Assembly: GCA_024276015.1 (NCBI GenBank)
Contig: JAJRXZ010000033.1
Span: 121,907-185,906 of the forward strand
DNA length: 64,000 nucleotides
Reading direction: 5' to 3'
Source: Spirochaetota bacterium
GTDB taxonomy: Bacteria; Spirochaetota; UBA4802; UBA5550
The translations under genes were made by a program, and so were the position numbers. This document shows positions 29,693 to 39,439 of this stretch, in pieces. Numbering within the stretch: the first letter of the stretch is position 1; each line of letters begins with the position of its first letter. The notes beneath the pieces are model-generated. The model did not search any database. It was given only the letters and a program-made list of their open reading frames with translations, and was not told where the DNA came from.

Positions 29693-30802
29693 ATGATTTT
29701 AGAAAAAAAATTTTGTTACCTCTTTTTAACGTTATTCCTTATTGCACGCTGCGGCAAAATAGTTCCCGGCACAGGCAGCGGCGCAGATGCGCTCCTTATT
29801 AATTCGAAGAAGAATATATCAAGAGCAGAAGCCATTGAAGATATTAACCGTAAAAAGGAACTGCTTAATACTGCCCTTGCTCAAATTGAAAGAGCCGAAT
29901 CTATCATAAAAAAGAGCGAGAAACCGTCGCAAAAAGCTGATAAATACTATGCCTACTACTATTTTGTAAAGGGAGATTACAAAAAAGCTAAAGAGTATGC
30001 GAAATCGGCAATATCATCCGGCAATAAACAGGATGATCTGATCGTCCTTGATACAAGGATCCGGTTAAAATCGGAAGGGAAAAAATTTGCCGACAAAGCA
30101 ATTCGGATATTAAAGGGGATCATCAACAGGAAACCCAACATAGCAATGGCGGAACTTACACTGGGCGACAGTTATTTTTATAAAGTTGACTATATAAAAG
30201 CGCGAAAACACTACAAAAATGTTCTTTTTGTCGGAGGAATGCTGCAGGTACTGGCTGCGGAACGGCTTGAAATACTCAATGAAATTGAAAAAATTCAATT
30301 AAATCCGAAAAAATTCCAGAATATAATTTTTTCCAAATCTTTAAGAAGAGATGAAACAGCATACCTTCTTCACAAAGTTTATAAAATTGGGAAAAAACTG
30401 CGGTTCCCTGTAAAAAGAGAGGTTGATTTCAGCGACCTGTCAAAGTCCATATACGCTGATTCAATCCGCTCCTTAACATTAAAAGGGATGTTTTCATATA
30501 TAAAAGGAAGTACCTTTGAACCGCTGAAAAATATTACAAAAAAAGAGATGGCAAAAATAGTGGAAGATTACATTGTTTTATCTTCCGGAAATAAGAACTT
30601 CAGAACTATTTTTACAAAATCGAAAAAATCGCCTATTAAGGATGTGGATCCGAAGGACCCCTTTTACAATGCAGTCCGAATTGCCGTAAAAGAGAAGATC
30701 ATAAATCTAACACTGAGCGGTCTCCTGAATCCGGAAGAACCGGTTAACGGCCTTGAAGCTCTTACAATTATAAAAAAAATGACAAAAAAGAAATTCAGAT
30801 AA
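29693..30802 (+). CDS. TPR-containing lipoprotein with SLH-like C-terminus
   Basis: Lipobox LIARCGK; TPR-like repeats; C-terminal ...DVDPKDPFYNAVRIAVKEKIINLTLSGLLNPEEPVNGLEALTIIKKM. Confidence 0.6.
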   Translation: MILEKKFCYLFLTLFLIARCGKIVPGTGSGADALLINSKKNISRAEAIEDINRKKELLNTALAQIERAESIIKKSEKPSQKADKYYAYYYFVKGDYKKAKEYAKSAISSGNKQDDLIVLDTRIRLKSEGKKFADKAIRILKGIINRKPNIAMAELTLGDSYFYKVDYIKARKHYKNVLFVGGMLQVLAAERLEILNEIEKIQLNPKKFQNIIFSKSLRRDETAYLLHKVYKIGKKLRFPVKREVDFSDLSKSIYADSIRSLTLKGMFSYIKGSTFEPLKNITKKEMAKIVEDYIVLSSGNKNFRTIFTKSKKSPIKDVDPKDPFYNAVRIAVKEKIINLTLSGLLNPEEPVNGLEALTIIKKMTKKKFR

Positions 30803-30826
30803 TATTAACTATATAAAGGAAATCAT

Positions 30827-33800
30827 ATGCAGAGAAAAAGAATTTATATCGGTTTAATGTCAGCTTTAGTATCGGCATTGCTGCTCCCTTATAACACGAA
30901 GGGACAGGAAATCAATGATAAAATAGACAACAGATCAAAAAGAATAAATCCCAAAAAAGACAAGATCGCATATAGAAATTATATATGGATTGAAGGTGAA
31001 AATGCTGCAGCGACAAATTTCTCAAAAGAAAAAACATATAACTTCTATTGCAGTAATAAATATGCCCTTCAATTATCCAAAGAAGCGGACCCTGTGTCGG
31101 ATAAAGGCTACTATGCCACATATGTTTTTCATGTCCCCAGAACAAAAAGCTACGATTTCTGGATGGGCTGCACACCTCCGGGATCAAAATTTCCGGATAA
31201 ACCGGGATATGCATCGCCTTTCCAGTGGAAAATTGACAACGGTATATTCAGAACCGCCTCGGCAGAGAATACCTATATTAAAAAATACTATGCCGCCGGA
31301 GGGTTCTACTGGGTCAAGATCTCAACCGGGAAACTGAGCGCCGGCAAACATACATTGACAATTAAGATCAAACAGAAGAGATCCAGCGGATGGGACTACT
31401 TCTTCTATATTGATGCCATACTCTTTATCCCCACATACTCGGGAGACCTTATTCCCATTATGAAATTCCCCGACGCGGCTCCTGCTGACTTTAAGACAGG
31501 CAGAAAGGGGATATCTCTGCGAAAAATCGAATATTACAAAAAAAATATAGCACGCAGCAGAGATTACAGAAACTCGGTTTTTACACTGCTTCAAATTTAC
31601 ACATGGCTCTATCAATATGATAAAGCAATTGACCTGTGCAATGAATATCTTGGAAGATACCCGAAAGATATTGAGATTCGCCTGCTCCTTGCCAGCACCC
31701 TTGCATGGTCCGATCGTCTTGACGACGCATTGAAGGAATACAAAAACATAATTTCTATAGACACCAACAACATAACAGCCCGCAAACTACTTGCTGTTCT
31801 TGCAGGATGGAATAACAGATACGATGAAGCTGTAAGAAATTACAGAGAAATAATTAAGATCGATCCAATGAACATAGACGCCTATATCTCCCTTGCCACG
31901 CAGCTAATGTGGAAGGGAGATGTCAATCAGGCAATAAAGGTATTTCAAAAAGCAGAAACAATTGCCCCTGACAATATTGAAGTTCTATACGCTCTGGGAG
32001 ACAACTATTACTGGTCGGGAAAAGTATATAAAGCGATCAATCAGTTCAAAAAAATAATTTCATTAAATGAAAAGGAGATCCAGGCTTATAAAAAACTCGC
32101 AACAATATATATGGAGCTCGGCCGGAAGAAAAGAGCCGACGAGATCATAAGCGAAGCGGACCGTATAAGAAATATCTACCCGGAATTGTCAGGAATATCT
32201 CTCGATTTGAAAGGTGAACGGGAGAAACAACTGCAATCAACGATCCGGGAATATCAGACAATACTGAATAAAAACCCCGAAGATATTGAAGCAAGAAAAA
32301 ACCTCATTGATACGTACAGATGGAATAAAATGGATAACAAGGCCATTGAAGAATATAACAATCTTCTTAATATCAAAGTTGTACAAAAAATCGATGAGAC
32401 CGAAGAAAAGATCAAAAAACTTCAATTTGATACTGTAAAACTTCAGATACTTCAACCGATCCTGAATAATGTTTTTTCAAAAATGCAGAGCCTCAGTCGA
32501 GAATACGGCGATGCGGAAAAAAATATCAAAACCGGCGGAAAAACAGATGAGAAACTTACCGAGGAGAAGATACGATCCGATGCTGCTTTTATCGAATATG
32601 CGGTCAAAATAATCAAACGATTCGAAAAAGAGCTGTTAAAATTCAACAATACTATGGAATTTTATAACAGAGATGTTGAAAGTTATCTTGCTCAAAGGAA
32701 CGCTCTTAAATGGAAATTTGACAGACAAAGAATTCTTGATCAGGCAAAAGCTTCGGTTATGAGTCTCAGAGGCGACTACCGTCCTGTGAAGGTGGTGGGT
32801 CTGCTTGAATTCTTATATGGAAACAGATCCGAAGCAGTTAAAGCAATGAATATTGTATATAATAAAGCGCCATCCAGAGCAATTCCTTTATATATCTTAA
32901 CTCTTTCCGGTTCGGGGCAGTTCAGAAACGCCGAAAATCTATTAAGTATTATTTTAAATAAAAAAATAATAAAAGGAAGAACAGGAAAACTGATAAAACA
33001 ATTAAAAGATGAGATCACTTCATTTAAACCGGCGCAGATCAACACCTTAACAAAAAAAGCCGACAGCAAAGAATCTCTGATACAAAAAAACAGTCAACTC
33101 TCTTCAGAAGGAATACTGCGCCTGCAAGAGCTCCTTCGGGAACATCAGAGGAAGCTCAAAAAAGCCCGATCCCTTTTAAAGATGATCTTTGAGAAAGCAT
33201 TCCTCGATCTGGAAAACGACAACGTTCCCATATATAAAGAACTTGCCCGATACTACCTGAACAAACAAAAGATGCTTAAAGCTCTCGATTACTATAACAA
33301 CATACTGCAGGTCCAGCCCCTTAATGTTGATATCAACTTTAAACTGGGCAACTTAAATGAATTCTCAGGTTACTGGAGATCGGCAATGGCCAACTATGAA
33401 ATATGCATTAATAATCAGCTTGATAATGACCTGGCGCGCAAAAGTCATTATGAACTGCAAAAAAGATATTCACCGTCGCTTGAAAGCAATTCTCTATACC
33501 ACAACGAAAAAGCGGTTACAAGAATAAGCGAAGATATATCGGCATCCATACCGGTAAATGACTGGTTCTATTTCTCAGCAGGATACAGACTTTATAAGAT
33601 AGATGAAAGGGGGGGCGAATCACAAACCGGACAGACATATCCGGGACTGGATACCGGTTCCATCATAAGCCATTCGGCTTATATTAACACTGAATTCAGA
33701 ATTGTTCCTCTCTTAACAACAATATACCTCAACGGCAGAGGAAATTATTATAAAGGTACCATTGACTTTGAATTCTATGATCTTTACGACAGCTCCCCTA

Positions 33801-35824
33801 ACTATTATACTTTCAATTACGGTATAGGATTAAAGTTATCTCCTCTGTTTAAAGTCATGTCAATGAAACTGGGTTATCGGCACGAGGATATCTCGGAACT
33901 GACTCAGGCATTAAGATTGGAACAGCGGGATGAAATAACGTCAAATACGATTGAAGGCGTTCTTGATTTCAGCTTCGGAGAACTTAATTTCCCCCTTAGC
34001 GACAGGTTGTTTTTATATGACAGCTTTAAATACAGAATGATCTCCGACACGAACAGCAGATTATCAAGCTATAACGAATTGACTTTCAGGCTCATCAGAT
34101 TTGCCAATGAAGATATTTACCTTGACATGTCGGGGATCTACTCCTATGAATCGAGTGAATTTCAGGAATACGAAGTAAGTGATTCAAAGGAACTGCCGTC
34201 CCTTCCATACTGGGCTCCTGAAAATCTTCAATCTTACGGAGGCGGATTAAAATGGGCTCATGCCATGTCCAATGTGATGAAGGGGACTTTTAATTATAAA
34301 CTTGCTTTTCAATATACAGGCGACAGCCAAAAGAACAAAAACTTTAATTCAGGCATCGAACTATTCTACAAAAAGGATAAGTTATCTCTTTTTCTCTCAT
34401 ATTACTATTCCCATTCAATCATTGAACCTTCTGCGAACAATCCCGACCCGGAACCCTATAAATCGCATGATATAAAATTCGGGATCAGAGGAAAATTCTT
34501 CAAAGTTTACAGTCCCTCCGGTATCGGCGGAAAACCGATCATATTTGTAAAAGCGGCGCCGACACTTATTACAGCAGACGGCGACGGGAAAGACGATTTC
34601 ACAAACATTTCCCTGACCGCATTTGACGAAAGAGGCATTAAAAGCTGGCAGGTAGAGATCTTCAACAGCAAAGGCAAAAAGGTTAAAACCATCGGCAGGA
34701 AAGGTTCCCCGCCTTCAACAATAAGATGGGACGGTACCGATAAAGCCAATAATCTTCTTCCCGGAGGAGAATATTACCTGCAATTGAGTATTACTAACAG
34801 CGGAGGAGAAAAAAGCAGCTCCAAAAAAGAAAAAATATTTTTATCCCGAAAAAGAAGAGCTGTAACTCTGGAACCCTCATACAAATATTTTTCTCCCAAT
34901 AAAGACGGCATCAAGGATAAAATTTCCCTGGAGATCAGAGCCACAGACAAGAACAAGATAGAGAGCTGGCAGCTTAATATAAGAAACTCCGGAAATAGAA
35001 TTGTAAGATCAATGAGCGGTTATGAATTCCTGCCATACGACATTGAGTGGGACGGTAAAAACAGCAAAGGTCAGCTGCTGAGCGACGGGAAATACAGATG
35101 CAGATTAAAAATAACATACACGGATAAAAAATCGATCATATCCCCATTTGTTGATATTTCCATTTCCACATCCGTTAAAGCCCGTTTAACAACAGATAAA
35201 AATGAATTCACTCCCGGCAAAGAGAGTATACTGATAAAACCTGACTCATCCAACAAAGACCTTGACTCATGGAAAGTAAACTTCTCCGCATTGGACGGCA
35301 GAATCTTAAAGGTGATCCAGGGAAGCGGAAAATTACCCGATTATATAACTTGGGACGGAAAAGACGGAAGAGGCAGGATCTCCGGATATAACATGAATAT
35401 TGCAGTCTCAATGGAGATCGTTGATGCCGCAGGCAACAAAGCCTCATCTGATAAAAAAACAGTATGGCTTGACTTCCTTACAAAAAAAGAATCCGGGAAA
35501 ATGATCATCTACCTTTTTAACCAGGGGATCATTCATAAAGGGAAGAGCGCCCGATTCGAAAAAGAATCTGAAAAAATATTAGAAAGACTTATCAGCCTTA
35601 TTAAAAAACAGGGAAGCTATAAAAATTTAAGAGTAATTTCACATACATCATCAGACGGGTCCGAGAGTATGAACAAGGAGCTTTCAAAGGAGAGAGCGAA
35701 ATCACTCATTAAAAGGATCAAGAATAAAATAAAATTTTCCAAATATATTTTTAAAGGTTCCGGAGAATCGGAACCATATCAAAATAACAAACTGGACAGC
35801 AGATATGAGATCGAACTGTTTTAA
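30827..35824 (+). CDS. Giant PelB-like outer-membrane protein: CBM-like N-terminus, TPRs, beta-barrel-like region, three FlgD/Ig-like repeats, OmpA-like C-terminus
   Basis: TPR runs (e.g. YKNIISIDTNNITARKLLAVLAGWNNRYDEAVRNYREIIKIDPMNIDAYISLA); barrel-like alternation about aa 880-1220; repeated ADGDGKDDF...SWQVEIFNSKGKKV...RWDGTDKANNLLPGGEY units; C-terminal RVISHTSSDGSESMNKELSKERAKSLI. Confidence 0.75.
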   Translation: MQRKRIYIGLMSALVSALLLPYNTKGQEINDKIDNRSKRINPKKDKIAYRNYIWIEGENAAATNFSKEKTYNFYCSNKYALQLSKEADPVSDKGYYATYVFHVPRTKSYDFWMGCTPPGSKFPDKPGYASPFQWKIDNGIFRTASAENTYIKKYYAAGGFYWVKISTGKLSAGKHTLTIKIKQKRSSGWDYFFYIDAILFIPTYSGDLIPIMKFPDAAPADFKTGRKGISLRKIEYYKKNIARSRDYRNSVFTLLQIYTWLYQYDKAIDLCNEYLGRYPKDIEIRLLLASTLAWSDRLDDALKEYKNIISIDTNNITARKLLAVLAGWNNRYDEAVRNYREIIKIDPMNIDAYISLATQLMWKGDVNQAIKVFQKAETIAPDNIEVLYALGDNYYWSGKVYKAINQFKKIISLNEKEIQAYKKLATIYMELGRKKRADEIISEADRIRNIYPELSGISLDLKGEREKQLQSTIREYQTILNKNPEDIEARKNLIDTYRWNKMDNKAIEEYNNLLNIKVVQKIDETEEKIKKLQFDTVKLQILQPILNNVFSKMQSLSREYGDAEKNIKTGGKTDEKLTEEKIRSDAAFIEYAVKIIKRFEKELLKFNNTMEFYNRDVESYLAQRNALKWKFDRQRILDQAKASVMSLRGDYRPVKVVGLLEFLYGNRSEAVKAMNIVYNKAPSRAIPLYILTLSGSGQFRNAENLLSIILNKKIIKGRTGKLIKQLKDEITSFKPAQINTLTKKADSKESLIQKNSQLSSEGILRLQELLREHQRKLKKARSLLKMIFEKAFLDLENDNVPIYKELARYYLNKQKMLKALDYYNNILQVQPLNVDINFKLGNLNEFSGYWRSAMANYEICINNQLDNDLARKSHYELQKRYSPSLESNSLYHNEKAVTRISEDISASIPVNDWFYFSAGYRLYKIDERGGESQTGQTYPGLDTGSIISHSAYINTEFRIVPLLTTIYLNGRGNYYKGTIDFEFYDLYDSSPNYYTFNYGIGLKLSPLFKVMSMKLGYRHEDISELTQALRLEQRDEITSNTIEGVLDFSFGELNFPLSDRLFLYDSFKYRMISDTNSRLSSYNELTFRLIRFANEDIYLDMSGIYSYESSEFQEYEVSDSKELPSLPYWAPENLQSYGGGLKWAHAMSNVMKGTFNYKLAFQYTGDSQKNKNFNSGIELFYKKDKLSLFLSYYYSHSIIEPSANNPDPEPYKSHDIKFGIRGKFFKVYSPSGIGGKPIIFVKAAPTLITADGDGKDDFTNISLTAFDERGIKSWQVEIFNSKGKKVKTIGRKGSPPSTIRWDGTDKANNLLPGGEYYLQLSITNSGGEKSSSKKEKIFLSRKRRAVTLEPSYKYFSPNKDGIKDKISLEIRATDKNKIESWQLNIRNSGNRIVRSMSGYEFLPYDIEWDGKNSKGQLLSDGKYRCRLKITYTDKKSIISPFVDISISTSVKARLTTDKNEFTPGKESILIKPDSSNKDLDSWKVNFSALDGRILKVIQGSGKLPDYITWDGKDGRGRISGYNMNIAVSMEIVDAAGNKASSDKKTVWLDFLTKKESGKMIIYLFNQGIIHKGKSARFEKESEKILERLISLIKKQGSYKNLRVISHTSSDGSESMNKELSKERAKSLIKRIKNKIKFSKYIFKGSGESEPYQNNKLDSRYEIELF

Positions 35825-38369
35825 TAATCGGAAAATAAAAATTTGCCTTTGCATTCTGTTTACTCTTCTTGTCTGGCAGACTTTTAATCTGCCGCTGTAC
35901 AGCAGAACTTTCGGCAAAAAAATTCTGGCCATCTATAAATCATCGGACGGATATAAGAAGAGTGACAACCCCATTAAATGGTACTTTGAACCGGAATTAA
36001 AGAAACTCGGTTTAAAGGTAAAATACCATGACTTTGACAGCAGTATTCCGGACAGGGATTCCCTTTCCGGTGTCAGGGCGATCGTTACTTTTTATCTGAA
36101 TTCCATTGTAAACAGTAAAGAAAAAGCGATCAAATATATAAATTTTCTGGACGGGGCCGTCAATTCAGGCATAAAGCTGATAATTATCAACTCCTTTGGC
36201 GCTTACGGATATAAGGAAAATGGAGTTGAGAAATGGGACCTGGCAGATAAATATATAAACCCCCTCTACAAAAAACTGGGCTTCGATTTTAAAGGATACT
36301 GGACGGATGATCCGAAAAAACTCAGGATCGTTTATAAAAACAGCTCAATGGTTGAATGGAAAGGAAAACAGAACATAAAAAAATCAAAGCACTACCAGCT
36401 GATCCTTCCCCTGTCCCCTGACGTAACAAGTCATCTCATGATAAAACGTATCGATAAAGTAAAAGGCATGGGCAAGGGTATATCTTCTGTTATACTAACC
36501 TCCTCTAAAGGAGGTTTTGCTCTTGAACAATATGTTTTTCACAACAGAAAATTTCTCTTAAACCCGGCAGAATTTATCCGCAGTTCCCTTTTTTACGATG
36601 AAGGATACCAGAATATCGGAGTAATAGCCGGCAATATAAAAGAGAGAAAGGCTCTTTTAAAAAATATCAGATACTCCTTTGAGTATGCAAAATTGGAATA
36701 CTCACTGTTAAATCCAAAAGAACTGGCATCCATGGTATATAGTGATCTGCTGCAATATGAAGCTCTGTTAATTGCAGCAGACACTGTTGATAATATTCCG
36801 GTATCTCTTATTAAGAATTATATAAATGCCGGAGGCAGCGTTGTCTTTTTAAAATATGCCGACTTAAATGAAGATTTTAAAAAACTTCTTGGCATTAAAT
36901 CATACGACTCTGTTCCGGAATATTTTAAAGAAGGATTTACAATAAATCCCGACTTCTTTATGAACAGGATCCCGGTTGAAGGTAAAAATATCGACACTAA
37001 TGTCAAAAGAGCCGAACTTACCGGAGTGAAAGTACTTGCAAAGGCAGGCAGGAGCAGCTCATTTCCTGTACTTTGGGAAAAATCATACGGCAAAGGCAAA
37101 ATACTTTACTGGAATACAGATCTTTTAATGGATGGAAAAAGATTCAGGGGCACAATTATTCAGAGTATTCATCATGTTTACAAGGGACTTGTTACAGGCT
37201 TGGCAAATATAGCAATGATGATGATCGACGACTTCCCTGCCCCCTACTGGAATACCTATTATAAAAAATACAGGCTCCAATATTATCAAAAACAATTGGC
37301 CAATTCAAATGACCGGGAAAATATAAACAGGCTAAAAAAGATCATTGCAAGATTAAAGCAATACCCGAACATTTCTGACACAAATTTTATCAGAGACGTC
37401 TGGATTAAGGATATTATCTATTTTCAAAAAAAATTAAAATTCAAATATACCACTTATCTGATATTTAACTACAGCACGGAAACAGGATTTAAAGGCACTG
37501 AAGATGAATTCTCCATAAGAGATTTTTACCTTGCCAATGACGAACTGTCAGTAAAAATGGGGAAGCTCATTCTTAAACATGGCTGGGAACTGGGACTCCA
37601 CGGTTACAACCACATGTCTATGACCCTTAAACGCCCAAAAGAGTATCATTCCGAACCATGGCCGGACGAAAGATCAATGATCAAAGCCCTTACCCTCGCC
37701 AATAAAGAATGGAAAAAAATATTTAAACCTGCTAATCTGCCCTTCTCCTATGTAGCGCCGCATAATATAATAGACACTACCGGCATGTCTGCGCTTGGAA
37801 AAACATTCCCGACAATACGTGCCCTCTCTGCTCTCTATATGGGAAGGTCAGGAGAATCCGAACAGGAATTCGGATGGTCTAAGGACAACAGATTTTTTCT
37901 TATTCCGAGAATGACCTCCGGATATTCAATGGACTTCTCCGACAAATACACTCTCTACGATGTTGTTCATAACTTCGGCGTTATAAGCCATTTTATACAT
38001 CCCGACGACGTGTTTGACCAGTATCGATCCTATAACTTTTCAGGCTGGCAATGGATGAAAAAGAGATTCATCAATGATTTTTCAAAAGTCAACAGATACT
38101 TGCCCTGGATAAGATGGATGACTGTAAAAGACGCATTCTCCGAATTTATATTTTACAAAAGCACTAACATCAGAGTAAAAAGATCGGGTAAAACTATTCT
38201 AATAAAGTCGTCGGACGGTTCGGACAGATATCTCTTTTTCAGGTTAAGCCTGAAGCCCGGCGCAAGAATTATCAAACAGAAAAACTGCAAAGCCGTTTAT
38301 TCCAATAAACGAAGCGGCGATTATATATTTAAAACAAACAGCCCCTTGTCTGAAATTCGTTTGCGGTAA
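35805..38369 (+). CDS. PelA deacetylase-like protein (DUF2194-type, polysaccharide deacetylase fold)
   Basis: Signal peptide; MMMIDDFPAPYW and LGLHGYNHMSM metal-site-like motifs; overlaps the PelB-like gene by 20 nt. Confidence 0.75.
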   Translation: MRSNCFNNRKIKICLCILFTLLVWQTFNLPLYSRTFGKKILAIYKSSDGYKKSDNPIKWYFEPELKKLGLKVKYHDFDSSIPDRDSLSGVRAIVTFYLNSIVNSKEKAIKYINFLDGAVNSGIKLIIINSFGAYGYKENGVEKWDLADKYINPLYKKLGFDFKGYWTDDPKKLRIVYKNSSMVEWKGKQNIKKSKHYQLILPLSPDVTSHLMIKRIDKVKGMGKGISSVILTSSKGGFALEQYVFHNRKFLLNPAEFIRSSLFYDEGYQNIGVIAGNIKERKALLKNIRYSFEYAKLEYSLLNPKELASMVYSDLLQYEALLIAADTVDNIPVSLIKNYINAGGSVVFLKYADLNEDFKKLLGIKSYDSVPEYFKEGFTINPDFFMNRIPVEGKNIDTNVKRAELTGVKVLAKAGRSSSFPVLWEKSYGKGKILYWNTDLLMDGKRFRGTIIQSIHHVYKGLVTGLANIAMMMIDDFPAPYWNTYYKKYRLQYYQKQLANSNDRENINRLKKIIARLKQYPNISDTNFIRDVWIKDIIYFQKKLKFKYTTYLIFNYSTETGFKGTEDEFSIRDFYLANDELSVKMGKLILKHGWELGLHGYNHMSMTLKRPKEYHSEPWPDERSMIKALTLANKEWKKIFKPANLPFSYVAPHNIIDTTGMSALGKTFPTIRALSALYMGRSGESEQEFGWSKDNRFFLIPRMTSGYSMDFSDKYTLYDVVHNFGVISHFIHPDDVFDQYRSYNFSGWQWMKKRFINDFSKVNRYLPWIRWMTVKDAFSEFIFYKSTNIRVKRSGKTILIKSSDGSDRYLFFRLSLKPGARIIKQKNCKAVYSNKRSGDYIFKTNSPLSEIRLR

Positions 38370-38383
38370 TAATTAAAGAATAT

Positions 38384-39403
38384 CTATTTGGTAATTATTT
38401 TATTCTTTTTTTCAAAATAAAATGCTCCGTCAACAATATCCAGATATACTCCGTCAAAACCTGAAGAGAGAATTTTATTCAGATAGCTTTCCTCAAAACC
38501 TTCGCCTGTAGTTGTGCCGGAAATAATTTTTTTCCAGTCTTGAAGCCAGTATCTCACCTTGAAGTTTCCTTTCCAGTGGGGATTCTCCCTTTCAAGAAAA
38601 GGAGGAGGATCAAGGCTCCATTTTTTTTTCCAGTAATACCTGTAATTTTCAGCTTCGCCGATTGACAGGTATGCAATGACCAGTCTCCTTTTGCCTGAAG
38701 ATTTCGTTTTTAACAACTCCACCTGTTTTTCTGTTAATAACCTATTATGGAAAAATGCGTCAATTATAAGAATATCCCAGTCTGTTTTTTTCAGCGCAGA
38801 TACAAATCTTTCTGCTTTTCCATATCTTGCAGGATTGAGGAGGTAAAGAAAATTTCCTGCTTCCGCAAGTTTTGTCACCGCGCCTCTATTATAATTAAAC
38901 CTATAGAGGGGAATTTTTGAAAGAGACCTGCCTGTCTGAGCGGAGATAAAATCATATTTCTTTGAAAAGAGGTACGACCTGACAGCCTGTTTGCGGTTGA
39001 CAACATAATCTATAACAAATATTTTTTTCCCATAGTTCTGCAGATATGTTAAATATTTCAGATAATAAGATGTCATATTTTGCGGAGTTTTCCTTCCGTC
39101 CCTGCCGAACCCGTAATAGAGTTCTTCGCAGCCTATACCGTCAATAGATGAAATATACAATTCGGCAGGCTCTTCCTTCTTCTTGATCAATTCAAGGGCA
39201 TTTTGAGGTATAACAATAAATGAGCTCTTATATTCCCTTGAACGCGTGCTGATAAGAATAACAAACTTTCGCATCTCTTCTCTGTAATTAATATATCGCC
39301 GGGGATCCGGCCCGGCAATAAGGGAAGACTTGATCAGAAAAAAATAAAGAAAAATCAAATAGGCGCTATATATTTTCTTAATAATATTTCTCTTCCAAAA
39401 CAT
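38384..39403 (-). CDS. Secreted endo-alpha-1,4-polygalactosaminidase-like glycosidase (GH114/PelA hydrolase-domain-like)
   Basis: VIAYLSIGEAENYRYYWKKKW and SSGFDGVYLDIVDGA; N-terminal signal peptide. Confidence 0.85.
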   Translation of the reverse strand: MFWKRNIIKKIYSAYLIFLYFFLIKSSLIAGPDPRRYINYREEMRKFVILISTRSREYKSSFIVIPQNALELIKKKEEPAELYISSIDGIGCEELYYGFGRDGRKTPQNMTSYYLKYLTYLQNYGKKIFVIDYVVNRKQAVRSYLFSKKYDFISAQTGRSLSKIPLYRFNYNRGAVTKLAEAGNFLYLLNPARYGKAERFVSALKKTDWDILIIDAFFHNRLLTEKQVELLKTKSSGKRRLVIAYLSIGEAENYRYYWKKKWSLDPPPFLERENPHWKGNFKVRYWLQDWKKIISGTTTGEGFEESYLNKILSSGFDGVYLDIVDGAFYFEKKNKIITK

Positions 39404-39439
39404 GATTTTTACAAAGATAGGGCTCTTAAATACAACCTC

